From assembly GCF_050436995.1 (NCBI RefSeq), contig NC_134753.1:2480001-2544000 (forward strand): a stretch of DNA of 64,000 nucleotides, written 5' to 3'. The position numbers and the translations under genes are program-made. Position 1 is the stretch's first letter. Every line of letters begins with the position of its first letter. The DNA is from Anticarsia gemmatalis. Lineage: Eukaryota; Arthropoda; Insecta; Lepidoptera; Erebidae. This document shows, in pieces, positions 1-12,900 of the stretch. The notes beneath the pieces are model-generated. The model ran no database searches, was not told where the DNA came from, and saw only the letters and a list, made by a program, of their open reading frames with translations.

Positions 1-3000
1 TATTGGAATATGATTACGTTGTCAAGTCATTTTTGTTTCGAATTTAAGTAACGAAAAGCCCGTTTTTCTTTTGAGGTTAGTAACAACAAATGTCTGAAGT
101 AAAAAAAAATGTTGACCTTAGAATTGATTCATTGAATTTTTTTATTAGAATACAATAATACACTCATTCGATATAGCCTGCTCACAGCATATTAAAAAAA
201 AAATAAGGCCATAAGCAAGTACGTAATTTTTTCCAAAATTGAAAGTAGTCTTCTAACCTTAGTCTAGAACAAGAAAAGATTTAAATCTGCTTTATTTAAT
301 ACAATCGGGAAAGTACATTTGTACAAATTTTACTTCTAAGAATAAACTTAATTAATCGACATATCAATTAGTGTCAACTAACCTTCTGTCTTATACCTTT
401 AGCTTTCAGTCTGCCTGTCGGCATAGCAACTGTATCCCAGACGCTTTTCTTTAACTTATTCAACCCGGGACTAAAATATATACTTGTAAGGAACTATATA
501 CCTTAACTTCTTGTAATAGAGTATATTTTCAATTAATTTTGGTGTCGCAAAGAATATTGGTTGGTATTTTACAGTGTCAAATGAAGGCTTGTAATTTATG
601 CTTGATAAATTCTTAAATAATGGTAGACAATGAGTGCTTGCTTAATATTTGAGGTGAACTTCTTCACTTAGGTAGTTTCAAGGAGTATACAAAGCTGGTA
701 CCTACTATAGTTATTACACTGGCTACAGATAGTTAGCTTATTAGTACCTAAACAAACTTTTGAATAAAGATAGATAACTAAGTTTAGAAAACAAGCTGTT
801 TCTTAGTTTTCATACTCAGGTTTGAAATATTAACGTAACATTATGATATAAGCGTTAATATTTCCAAATGATAGAAGTGATAGAATGATAATAGCTCCAA
901 ATGATATAAGTATAAATATAAATACCAAAGGATAAGTGCATTTTTGAACCCTACAAACTACCTTTATTACAAGACAATAAACGTAAAATATATTTTCAGT
1001 GAAAACTGTAATTTTGTCCAAAAAAATTGCCTCCAGACATTTTTTCGCGTCGTTTCGTTTCACCAAATTTTATGACTACTACTCAACGTTCCTTTAATCT
1101 GTTTATGCATGTACTCTGTGTTTATGTTAGTACAGAACTATGACGTCACAGTCCACTAGTTTTATTATCTGCGCAAGAGTTATCAAATTCGTCGCTCTAT
1201 TCAAGGTGATGAACGTCACCTAGCAACGATGTTGAGACTTGAGACCTATTTTTGTCCTATACCTAAGTCTAATTTTAAACCTAACTGAGCACTTTTACTC
1301 GAAAAGCGTTTTAGAAGACGATACCTAACTTTCCGGCATCACATTTTAAATTAAAAAAATAACTTTTGGAAAAAGATATTGGTTTTGAAGGATATAAAAA
1401 AAAAATTCTTTATTTACACATTTTATATTTTTTTACACATTAGATATTTATATTAAGGACATAGGTTCTAGAACTACTTAATGTTGAAACCTTGATATTA
1501 TCTCATAAAAAATATCAATCAATACAACATATCACTCAGACAATGAGTGTAACTTAAAGTAATTTTTTAGGCGCCAAAAAATATCCAAACATGATTCGAA
1601 AAAGAATTCAAACAGTCATTGTGTTCTAGAAAACCACTTTTTTAGTCTATGTGTTCCATAGAGTTTGTAGCAAAAAGTTTTGAGTCTAAAATAGACCGAG
1701 GCATTTCATTGTGAGCCTAGTTGAAAGGACATTAACCTCGAGTAGATTAGAGTTTCATATAAATTGGGACTTCGCCCACAGAGAATTTTGCTACAGTGAT
1801 TCTGTGCAAAATGTATTTTACTATAAGAGCCTAGTAATATGAACCATATCTATCTAAGATCTATTGTCGATTTTAAAATGGCTCCCTTTCTTTTGCGTAA
1901 ATAAAACTTCGCCAGCAGCAAAAGTGTGCCTAATATTTTAAAACCTTTCAATGGTATTTAACGTACACTTTAATCCTCTCATATTTTAAGGAGGCCTCAA
2001 CTAGAGAACAAGCAAAAAATATTAATGATAATGCTTTTGTACCGTCGACACTGAGTATTAGCTACCTAAACGTAAAAAATACGCTCAGTAATTTATCAAC
2101 ATTAATAATATTATGACGGCATAGGGGGCGTATTTAGACCGAGAAAGATATGTCTCACATCTCTCTTTGATGATTAACTTACAAATCGTCACGTAAGATA
2201 AGAAATCATGTCATAATATTAAGATAAGCACGTGGATATTCGCACTGATTACGTGACTTAGAAATGAACGATAATGAAAAAGTTGAGCGTTACATTAAAT
2301 ATGATTAAACCATATTTACTGATTCACATTCCGTAAAATAACTTTTTTATTTCGTGACATACAATAATAATAATATGTCGTCTCATCTTTAAAAAAAAGT
2401 GTGTTCTAATTTCAAAAATTACATTTCAAAATGACACCATAGAGGTTGATTAATCGGTTTTAAAAAAAAATTGCAATTAAAATAGTTACAGCAAAAACAA
2501 TAAACAAACAATAACAAAAGACCTTTATTATCACTTTTTCCCATAGACTAAGAATTTATTAATTCTACAGCTTATTCCGCCGGTAGTTTACGGTCTGAAT
2601 TTTAATCACATGTTTATAGAAATCAACCATTTTGAATGCAACTGTTTAAAATACTATATCTTGGAATCAAATGGTTGTCATAAAATTAAATTGCTTAACT
2701 CGGAAGACCACCTACGTTTTTAAGATTAAGTGTCGTCAAGCTATGAATCTAAATGGGCTATATATGATTTGCGTTTGTTCAAAAAAAAATATTTGGGCTA
2801 TACTTAGTTGCGACAATAAGTATTACTTATTTGGTACAATAAGAGATCCTGAAGAAGATCTATTTACTTACTCGCTTACGATTTAAATACAACAATATTG
2901 TATTTATACAAAGTTATCTTTAATTAAAGCAATTAAACAAAAGAAAATTTTGGTACTTTACTAAGAAACTATCACAATTTCCACAGACTCTACTTTTTTT

Positions 3001-5806
3001 AAACCTAACCTTCGAATAATGGCCAACTCTCAATGTCAAATAATGTTTAAATTTGACAACTTGAATATTTTACCACTTCATTACATACCTTTCAAGCTAA
3101 AGTCCCGATTTCATTACTTCTGGATAAGTTAAATAGCTTTTAAATGCGGTTTTCATAATTTTGCTGTCTTTATCCCACAGTTAGGTAATCTTACACTTAT
3201 TCAATAGCTGTAAAACTAGCCCTAAATATTGTATTAGACAATAAAGTAAACATAACCACATATAATTTTCATAGTAAATGTAATCGTAACAGATACATAC
3301 CGTACATCGAGTAGAAACCGGTACGTATTCTCATTAGCCACTTGAAATATTTGCACAGTATTTTTTTTATTGGCCAAAGAGTTTCTTTTAATTTTAATTG
3401 GGATTGCTCGGTAAGTAATGGATGCGTGTTGCATGAATTATACGTCGGATTTCGCTCGTAACTTCAACAAATATAGAACGCATTGGTACTGCCTTATTTC
3501 AGTAAAGTTATTGTTTAAACAGTTATTATTTAGTAGCTTATTTATTTTAATTACTTAGCAGTTACGACAATTTTGTATACACGCAATAGTAATAGCTTTA
3601 ATTTCAAAATGTAAGTCTAATAAAATATAATTTCGCATTGACATATGAATACAAAATCATCAGTTACATCAACACAAAAATTAACAATGGCATAAAAAAT
3701 CGTAATTCGAAAAAGACAATAAAAAAAAATAACTCTTGACCATAAACGTCCCACCACATGAACGTCAGCCATTTTAATTTACGCAATTTCGCAGTAATGG
3801 CCTCGATTCGACAGCTGTTCTTCAATGTCGGTTGCGCAACCAGCCGGTTACGGTTGTCAGAGCGCTTAGCAACCACACTGATTCACGAACCTATGGTTAA
3901 TGGGATTCGCGATTTGTGCTGATGGTCATTAGGTGTCTCGGTTGCGAAATTATTTCTATAATAGATAATTGCGGTGGATTGTTGAAGGTATTCAGCTGAG
4001 TAATTGTTAGATGACATTAGGATATTGTCAGCGATTAACTTGGACATAATAAACCACACGTCTTATATGAAATGGTCACTAACCACGAGAAAGAAAGGTT
4101 GCTCTACATTGCATAAAAGAAGATGATGTTGCAGAAATACGTTAAACACAGCCATTGCCTGATGCATCCAAACCCTACATCACTTGAAGGCTTAATATCG
4201 CAGGAAAACATTTTAGACAATCATTGGGCAAAGAACCAAGCTTAAGAATATTTCAAAGCTTGAAAGAATATGGCAATTTTACTGTCCTAGATATCAACAA
4301 AACTGGTTATAAGGAAGTCTAGTATATTCGTTCGTTTTGGGGTCATGTAGGTAGCCATTTCCCAAGCTGACATTTGATCTCGGCTACGGTTTAACCGGGT
4401 CAATCATCATTAATGCTCAGCTCTAGACGGCCTGGCCTTGAGCTAGTCGAATGGATTTTTTGAGAACACAAGATTTTCTTATCCAGTCATCTGCTGCCAT
4501 TTTATTAGACGCTTTAACTTCTTTAACTGACTTACGGGCTCGTTTTAATGACCATTCATTTGAAGACAACATCCCATTTGTATAGACGTATAAGTCATTT
4601 TATCTGCAGGAGAAACTATAAGATCCTTTTCCGTAAATAGTATGAAAACCAAGAAAATAACATTACCACGTAAATAATACAAAATAATTGACAAAAAACA
4701 GTTACCCGACACCAAAATATTTTTCTATTCGGTTTATTTATAAACAATAGGAAGCTTCCATTCTTAGTATCAAGTATCTTTAACTAATGAGTAAACGATA
4801 TTATCTACGAAATGAACGGGCGAAGGTTATCCACGTGTCTCTGGTCACGTAGAACGCATTGCGTTAAATATTGCAAATCATTCGTAATTGGTTCAGCCCT
4901 ATTGCAAAAATGATAATGTATGGACGCACTATTTCACGCTTGCGGCATCCTTGATGATAAATTACTTAAGTTTTTCTTATCTGTGGTCGGTGTTTAGTCT
5001 ATGGATGATACATTAAAACTAAAAGTGCACCATAAATGCTCTTCTATTTTAAGGTTATTTTTCTTATAAATCTTTTAATTCAAATTCAAAACAAACTAAT
5101 ACAATGATTGCGCACTTCAATACACGCGGGATAGCCCCCTAAGCGTTATTATACAAGTATAATAGCTTCATAACTCAAATCACGGACAGACATTGCTATT
5201 TTATATGTTTATGTAAGTATAGATAGACGACACGTGCTCCCCTCGTCTTAAGAATAGGGTGCTTGAAGTTCAAACAGGTCGGAAAAATACCTACGCGTTT
5301 TAGATTAAACTCTTGTCTTCTTAAACCTTAGGTGAAGGGTCATGAAAATGGCGGAATAAAGCTGAAAACTCGAAAATAAAAGACTTAGGTACAAATTTTC
5401 GGGGGTATATAGTTTTTTAAGAGCGATGTAAGATGTAGGATATCATAGAAAAAAAATATTATTAAGTGTCGCAAACACTTATTTTTTAAATTTTTTATCA
5501 TAAAATAAATCAAGTAAAAACTTTATTCTTTCTAATTAATTTAAGAGCTTAGTTCGTTTTATTATAGACTTGAATGAATGAATAAAAACTTATTATAAAT
5601 TAAAAATAAATTCTAGGTAAAACTAAATTAACTAACCTGTAATTTTCTTCAATTAGGTCGGGTCAAAAGGTCTTTAATATAAACACTAAGTAGAACACTA
5701 CATTTAGGCAACATTCGTCAAACATGATTTATTACACGAACTAGCAAAGTCTATGATCACTTTATTGTAATCTTAGCTAGATATTTTTCTGATCTATAGT
5801 TACATT
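1..5806. other. AT-rich intergenic stretch, no gene seen
   Basis: Strongly AT-rich sequence with no long open frame, no exon supported by splice signals and no clear full-length repeat. A somewhat GC-richer patch near 3770-3960 contains several NGCGN words but no convincing coding frame on either strand. A palindromic CRE-like TGACGTCA occurs at 1141-1148. It may be intergenic or a long intron of a gene outside the window. Confidence 0.5.
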
Positions 5807-6028
5807 GATAGGCCGACAACTAAATAGAGAGCCTTGGCGTTCACGATTGATCTAGATTACAATTAACTATTCTATGTATTTCCAAAATAAAGTGGCTGTA
5901 CTAAACAGACCATCAACAGCAGGCTGTATAAATCTACGGGTCACTAATGTCCCTAATTTAGAATTCTGTATACCCCTGATAGCTGTGAACCCTAAACGCA
6001 AGGCTCTCTACCAAGTTGTTGGACTATA
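5807..6028. mobile_element. TA-type MITE with AGAGAGCCTTGGCG inverted ends, copy 1
   Basis: The left end carries ACAACTAAATAGAGAGCC and the right end carries its imperfect reverse complement followed by TTGTTGGACTATA. Two other copies (43344-43612 and 59728-59889) share both ends while the interior differs. This fits a non-autonomous Tc1/mariner-like MITE, but no transposase remnant is visible, so the superfamily is inferred from the ends only. Confidence 0.55.
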
Positions 6029-6599
6029 AGAAAAGTAGTACATATATTTATTTTCTCTCGGAGCACGTGTCATGATTAATTTACTTGATTGAACTCAATA
6101 TAAGAGTGTTGCGAAGATAAATAGTAAATAAATGAGATATATGTAATTCAGCTAATAAATTACTTTCTATCGAGACAACGATTGAAGGAAAATATTGTGG
6201 AGATGAAAATGTATTTCGGAAAAAAATGGAGCATTTGTAACAGTAGATTCTTACCGTAAAATTTATTTACGAAAAAATAATTCGGGAATTTGACTTCAAA
6301 TATGTACTTAGTATAAATATATTTCTTAAATGATTATGGCTTTCTATGACTATGTCTTGCATATTGGCATAGTTTCTAAGACATTAACCTAGAATATTAT
6401 GTGTAACTGAACTCTTTTTTAAATGTCAACGTGGTGTATAAACCTCGGCATAGCAACAATATAGTCTTACAACCACTTACAACACCAAATAACCTAAATT
6501 AACTTACTTAAGCCATCTGCCTTCATTTAAAAACATATTACTAAAGAAGAAACGATTTGATTTGATTTAAAGCCGTCTACATTTGCCGAGAACTCGTTT

Positions 6600-6725
6600 G
6601 AGGGCGTCTCGAGGTTAGAAATAATAGAAAAATCCCCTCCGGGCGTCACCCTCGGAGGGGACACCCTCCCGAAGGCCGACCTTCCCCAACGTCCTTGCCG
6701 GGGTAAGGTCAATAACGTAGACGGG
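6600..6725. repeat. GC-rich repeat remnant with CCCCTCCG hairpin
   Basis: An abrupt GC-rich island in AT-rich DNA. It holds an 8-bp perfect inverted repeat, CCCCTCCG at 6634-6641 and CGGAGGGG at 6653-6660. The only frame over it gives a low-complexity Gly/Arg/Pro peptide on the minus strand that I do not believe. It is most likely a fragment of a GC-rich transposable element; the family is not recognised. Confidence 0.35.
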
Positions 6726-8471
6726 AGACAGACGAGATTTATCTCGTACGAATTAATGTTGAATACTGTTGCTTCAATATATTAATTGCGGCGGATTACA
6801 TGAGGCTGTTTGTTTTGTTTCCATTTGCACAGTTCGAATTTGAAAAGAGTATTGTTTATGGTTTTGTTTCTTTTTTTGGAGTTCATGGTTGTGATTCTGA
6901 TGATCCTTAAATCGTAAAATAAATATGCATTTAATTAATAACAATTAATGTTTTGAATAAGCTTATTGCTATGCGTTAAAGAAAATAAAAATAGTGGAAA
7001 AGTAAGTTCTTATATAAATATCATATTCTATTCGCGACATCGACTAATTAATAAGATTGTTATCACAGATATTTATAATGCCACAGACGAAACAATTCAA
7101 CGATATTCTTAGAAAATGATATTGTTATTTTGTTCGTATCAATGCTCATGTTATAAAATATTGAGTGTTGTTTCAAGAAACAACTTACTATTAATATAAT
7201 CCTGGGCGGAGTCTGGAAGGTTCCATTTTCTAGGTAAAAATAATTTATAAGGTTACCAAGAAACATTTGAAAAGAAAAAATACTGTTTTCATCTCCAGTC
7301 AGATCGTGAATCGCTTTTTATATCCATAATAACTTATAAAACTTACTTTTTCTAAGCCTAAATCGATGAATTAATATTCTGCCAATTATGATGGACGAAA
7401 TTTTAAAGTGTAACTTATGCGAAAGAACTAGTTTGTGTTTATAAATATTTATGGTTGCACTGTGGTGGCGCGTGGTCCGCTTGATATGTTTTGACATAAT
7501 TTTAAAAATGTTATCATCGTGGTTGTTGTAATAGTCCGAAAATTAAATCTGTTTTGTTTTAGGCCGCATAAATTCGTAAAATCTTAATTAGATAATGTAT
7601 ATGATGATCAAATATGTAAAGAACACTTACTATCCGTATTGGCATAACCTTTATAAATACGTCCAAAAGTAAAAGAAGATTTTTTTTCAACCAAATTGCG
7701 TCAATTTTCTCAAAATTAATAACAGCTATATTGATAGCTTTACATAGGCTTAACAATTAATAATTAAGATACCTACCTAACTTCGATACAAAAACGAAAA
7801 GAAACCATGTCCGGTTTCATTAAAAATGTGGATTAAAAAAAAACAAACCTATAGACAACATTATATTGACGTCAATGCTAAAAGTCCAATGCATTTGCAA
7901 ATAAAAACAATAATAAAAATATAATTATTTTATTCAATGGAGAATATCAGCAGTGTTATTATTTTGCAACATATTATTTATACAATGTCGTTCACACAAC
8001 GTCCAAGTTGTTTATTTGACATTTATGTATGTTAAGTTCACTGACTTGTTTATTATTTATAATACATTCGTTACGAGTACGCTTTATTCTAGTCTAACAA
8101 ACAGAACTAAGGCAAATTATTTAATAGAGTTTTATTTATTACAAGATCTAATAATGTCAAATATTGAATTTAAATAAAAAAGTACATATTGTTATGTAAA
8201 TTCGCGTCGATGGTTTCTGAAAAAAAAAGTAAACCGTCGAGGTGCTTGAACTTGACATTCAAATGAATTCTTTTTTCTTTTTTAGATTTTGTTTTTTTTT
8301 TTCTTGGAATCGATTGCTTTTTCTTACAAGGCCTCAAAGTAGTTTGAAATCCGTTTTCCTGCATCACGGCGAATTTAAAGGCAGTAAAATCGCGAGAATT
8401 AATTAAAGTATCGGAAGGCACGAGATTCCTGGCGGGTTGGTAACAAAATTATAGTTGGAGAGCGAGTCTAC
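6726..8471. other. AT-rich stretch, nothing recognised
   Basis: No gene, RNA gene or clear repeat is supported here. Several frames of 60-85 codons exist on both strands, but their composition is what AT-rich noncoding DNA gives. Confidence 0.4.
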
Positions 8472-8558
8472 CTGGGCCGGCGGTGGCGGGCAATTGGTCA
8501 GGTCTGGTGCGTTCACCGCGACCTTGCCCGTCCTGACGCTCGGATACAGATAACTTGG
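8472..8558 (-). CDS. Candidate internal coding exon of an unrecognised gene
   Basis: On the minus strand a CAG acceptor (8561-8559) is followed by 87 bases, exactly 29 codons, and then a CAG/GTAGAC donor. The peptide starts PSYLYPSVRTG and ends TNCPPPPAQ, and both junctions are phase 0. The block is far more GC- and CpG-rich than its surroundings, as constrained lepidopteran exons often are. Against it: the polypyrimidine tract is weak, the same frame stays open past the donor to a stop near 8405, and the plus strand is also open for about 30 codons. I recognise no family. It could instead be a regulatory island. Confidence 0.35.
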
Positions 8559-10846
8559 CTGTATGATGATAAGCCGTTGCCTTTATAAGTGCAGAAAACT
8601 TGTTTATTTATCGTAGACCAATGCATTTGTACCTATAACCATAATATATGTTTTAATATAAATTGCGATTGTTTGTTAAATAATATTTTGTAAATTATTA
8701 TAATGTATTCAGAAATGCATCTACGTATGACATGATTATGGAAATGTGACACATATCTTAGCTTTCTTTTCTTAAATTTTGCATTGAACAATTTGAACTT
8801 GTATTGTCTATGAATTAACCATTATGTAAATAGCTCGGTTTTTCTAACTGCAGATGTCAACACCTAACTTGATTTACATTAAGCAGCATTTATTTTTTAA
8901 ATTAATAGTTGCGCTGTTAGAATAATTGAGTTACCAAATATGCAATCTATTGTACTTTTATTTGTGTAATCATTTTAATAAACGCAAAAAATGTGTCTAC
9001 TAATTTTTTATGTAGATTTAAAGCTATAAATAAAACCACTTTAAAAGCCTATAACCTAATAACATTATTGTATAACAAAAGCTCCGAGTTGTTGCTAACT
9101 GATTTTTTACTCGTGCTTTCACAACGCCATTAAGGCGGCAGATAGATTTTTTGCGATTATATCCAGTGTTTCATAAAAAGCAACATGGCAAGTGGTCAAT
9201 TTGCGAACGTTGTGCAAATAATTACGCAATGAACGACCGACCTCGCCATAACACCATTGTCTGACGGTTTAATTTATCAAATATTAAACACAATCAGGTG
9301 ATCAGTTATCCGCCATGTTGAATCAGCGTTTGCGCGCCAAAATATTTTATTGTCTATGCTGTAAGTTTTTATTTGAAGACAAACTCTTTGAAATTGACCA
9401 CTTATTATGATTTATTTACGATTATGTATTTTATTGTATATGAACTTTGTGCTGAATGTATATTTGGGCCTGTTTAACCAATTAAGTATGTAGAGACTAC
9501 TCATTTAGACAATTTGCAAAGTAAGACCTGTCAAAATCAATATTATGTTTTCATACTTACATCAATTTGGTGAAACAGGCTATTACCTATTTTTCATATA
9601 ACGTTTTTTTACAGAGATTAATCGTTATTACTGTCATTATTATTGTGTGTTGAAAATTTTATCCTATACATTTAAAACAGCAACCGAAGAATCTTTTAAT
9701 TGAAGAGGCATAATTTAAGGAGAAACTTGGTAAGCTCTAGAACATTAAGAGAACCCTTACAACAATAGGCTTCGATCAAAGGTGCTTGAAGGTCGGTGCT
9801 TATCATGCGTAAAACGGAACGTCTATTAATCCTACGTTTTGTTCTAAGTTCAGCCATTATGGTTTCTCCAGATGTTATCTATGGTTAATTGATGGAACTC
9901 CCGTTTTAGCATTAACACTGTTAAATAATGAAAGCTTTCCATTATTCAAAGGCGGATCCTTATTCGTATGACAAATAAAGTTGTGCAAAAAATTGTTTAT
10001 AATGGCTGTATAGTCAATAATCCTCACTTTATACCAATATCGGGTCAGTCAAATATATCATTAAATAGGCTTTCTTAAAATCACGTTTATTTCTCAAATA
10101 CTTTAATACTTTGCAATACTGTTGTCATAAGAGTATCTCTAATAAGCAAATGAATGACTATGAAAAACTGTAAATTTCACTACAAGCCACCCTCGACCGT
10201 TGCAATATTTAGTGATTTTTTCAAACCCCCTTTTGAACCTCACGGGATTTCCACAAGAATATAAAGCCCATGATACTAAATTTCAGTGTTCTCGAGAATA
10301 TTTTCAGTAAACACAATCGAAATTGTAAATAGGTAGAAATATCTGACGCCATGTAAAATTGGGGTCATCGTATTTATTTACTGTATTCAATTGTTTTCAG
10401 AAAGAGGTGCGAATTGTATAATAGTCATGCAAATAAAAGCATTGTTTCGAAAGTGACTTTTAATTTCTATTTTGTGTTACAGTTCGTAAAGATTCCGAGA
10501 ATTTGGGAAAAAGGTGCTGGTATATGACGCCTTTTTTCCCATAGACAGAACACCACTTGAGTCGATCCCTGCTAACTAATTTTACTTCATTCACATCCTC
10601 GTACTCCCGAATATATATCTCGAATATATTGATTTGATTATACCATCACGCCCGTTATAACCGAAGGTGCTGGTGTATAGAATATACCCGCGATTTTTCA
10701 TTAACAGTATTAATCACCCTTTAGACATATACCGGACACGTTACCAAATTTCGGGCTCTATTTTAACGGTTTCTACCGCAGAACGACATATTAAGTTAGG
10801 GACCCTGATTAGTTGACAAGATATGAGTAATCCTTTAGTGTTTCAG
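8559..10846. other. Noncoding stretch with one CpG-richer patch
   Basis: No gene is seen. Bases 9100-9340 are less AT-rich than the surroundings and contain several TTAAT and GCCAT-type words (for example CCGCCATGTTG near 9310), compatible with a regulatory element. This is inference from composition only. Confidence 0.3.
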
Positions 10847-10935
10847 AACAGTTTCTGCCACCATGCACCCTTCACTTTGAGATCGTGGACCTCCGGGAGT
10901 GTAGAAAGAGCTCTTCTTGGACTGGACTCAAGAAA
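10847..10935 (+). CDS. Candidate short exon of an unrecognised gene
   Basis: A pyrimidine-rich acceptor (CCTTTAGTGTTTCAG, ending at 10846) and a consensus donor (AAGAAA/GTAAGT at 10936) bound 89 bases that are open in two of three frames. One frame contains CTLHFEIVDLRECRKSSSW, the other APFTLRSWTSGSVERALLG. The third frame has a good Kozak context (GCCACCATG) but stops after five codons. The minus strand is also largely open. Splice signals are the best evidence; product and phase are unknown. Confidence 0.35.
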
Positions 10936-11379
10936 GTAAGTCGATAAGCATGTAAACCTGAAAGTTGGTTTCAAAACTTATTAGTATCTACTAAATCTAC
11001 GCAAAATTAGTAAATTAAGTGTCACTCGTCCACCATTCATTACTATATTTTTTAAAGGCATTCGTAAGTGCTGAAACTAGCTCTATTTTTTATTTATTTT
11101 GGACCCCAACAGTGCTACAATCTAAATAACTATAAAGTTGCTAAACATATCAAATTTACTTCCCTATCCCAATGTTATAAGTAGCACAATAAAATACAGA
11201 AAGTGTTTTCAAACGAACTAGACACCCAAATAACAATGTGCGGTACAAATCGACTACGATGTTTATTTGTCGTTGACATTGAAACTGTTTAGTTCACAAT
11301 GCCTATCAACGTTTTCCTGTTCCTTATAAAGTGGTAGCATTGGCCAAAAGTATAATAAATGTGTTAAATAACTGAAATA

Positions 11380-11475
11380 CCAACCGCACTTGGCCAGCGT
11401 GGTGGACTCAAGGCCTAACCCCTGCCTCGTTCGGGAGGAGACCCTTGCCCAGCACAGGGACAGTAATGGGTTAAA
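11380..11475 (+). repeat. 3' fragment of tRNA-headed SINE family C
   Basis: Contains the family signature CCGCACTTGGCCAGCGTGG, then CTCAAGGCCTAACCCCTG, then the terminal GGGACAGTAATGGG. The same order recurs at 29063-29348 and 41905-42138. Only the last ~95 bases are present, as expected for a 5'-truncated retroposon. Confidence 0.7.
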
Positions 11476-12495
11476 AAAATCTTTAAAAATATAAAATCAC
11501 AATATTTCGCCGTATGAGTGACAAAATATTGGGTTATACTTCTATATATAATTTAAACGGACCATGTTTTATTTAAAGCTAAATATAATTTTGACCTGTA
11601 GGTACCATAGTATACATATATACATATATGTATATGAAATAAATATGTGTAGTTGACGATGATGTACATAAATATACATATTTTCAATAACTATACTAAT
11701 CTGCTTCTTAAAAACAAATAAAACGCTAAACTTTTTTTAAAGAGTTGAAAAAAGTAGAGACTTTCAAAATCATTTAAGAAAAAATACACAGTTTAGGTTT
11801 ATTAATTTGAAAACAAAAAAATATTTTATTGCAAATTCTTTTCCGTATTTGAATTCTAGGTAAAAGAAAGCGAAAAGGCTATAATATACCTAGTTAGGTA
11901 AAGTCAAACAAACTTAAAATACTAAATGATTGTTTTCAAAATTATAATAGATACTAATATTTCAAATGTTAATTTTCAAGAAAAGCAACCTTGGTTTTAT
12001 TATTGTTCCGAATAGACTCGATTTTGTTCTAGACTTTACCCAAATATTCATTTATATCAAAATATTGCATTAATTTCTTACATAAATGTTTTAAAAGGTA
12101 GCTCTACCCGAATAACTGGACTTACTATGTTGTGTGAAGGAAAAAAAAACATTAATTAAATTCCCTCAGCTAGCTCTCACAACACGTGCTTTCTGCTAAA
12201 GAACCCTTCTTGGCTAGTAAATAACTTTACATGTTTATTTACTTATAGAGAAATCTCTATCAATATTTATGTCCACTTGACATGTAAATGTCCAATTCAC
12301 TAAACTCTCCTTGAAAAGTGATCTGCAAACGTGAGTAGAATCGCCTCACGAATTACGACATCTAATAAAGTGCCATGAAAAGATGTCATCGTTCTTAATC
12401 AAATCCCAACTATTCGACGAATCAAACTTCACATAGGCACACATATTAGGGCACATAAATGTTTATGTATCACATATTTGCATGTCTGTGTGTAT
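11476..12495. other. AT-rich stretch, nothing recognised
   Basis: Contains a short TATATG-type microsatellite around 11610-11640 and no supported gene. Confidence 0.4.
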
Positions 12496-12900
12496 TTTTA
12501 GATGTAGGCGGCGGGCGGCTCGACCTTGCGCCCGAGACAAACTACCTACCACCACCACCGATTCCACTCGACCGGACTGCAAACATCAAAATCCATCGAC
12601 GTTTCCACACGACCGTATTTAAAATGTCCTCTATGTAAACGCGCAACGTATACCGTGTTGTGCGAGAAGGACGCGGAGGAGAGCGACCGCGGGCGCGGCC
12701 GTCGGACGCGCGCCTCCAGTCTCGTTTGCCAATTTCGCGCACAAGTTCATCGACTCTTGACAAGGATGCATGAATCAAGTGTAATGAAACGATACGGCAT
12801 CGCTCTTTGTTCCGAGCGGACGGTTGCCGCATTGTTTCAAGGAACACTGACCTTAATTAACATTGTCTAACGTTCATTCAGTTGTACAAAATTTTTGTGT
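12496..12900. promoter_or_regulatory. CpG-rich island, candidate promoter or 5' exon
   Basis: Bases about 12,505-12,800 are sharply GC- and CpG-rich in AT-rich DNA. Frames of 114 codons (plus) and 101 codons (minus) overlap here, both Arg-rich, which points to composition rather than selection for either protein. Directly downstream on the plus strand lies an arthropod-like initiator, ATTCAGTTGT, at 12876-12885. The simplest reading is a promoter or untranslated first exon of a gene whose other exons lie outside what I can recognise. Confidence 0.35.

Noticed and set aside
12526..12870. 114-codon plus frame and overlapping 101-codon minus frame
   Set aside because: Both are Arg-rich products of the CpG island composition and neither shows a domain or splice context. 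Treated as a promoter or 5' exon candidate instead.
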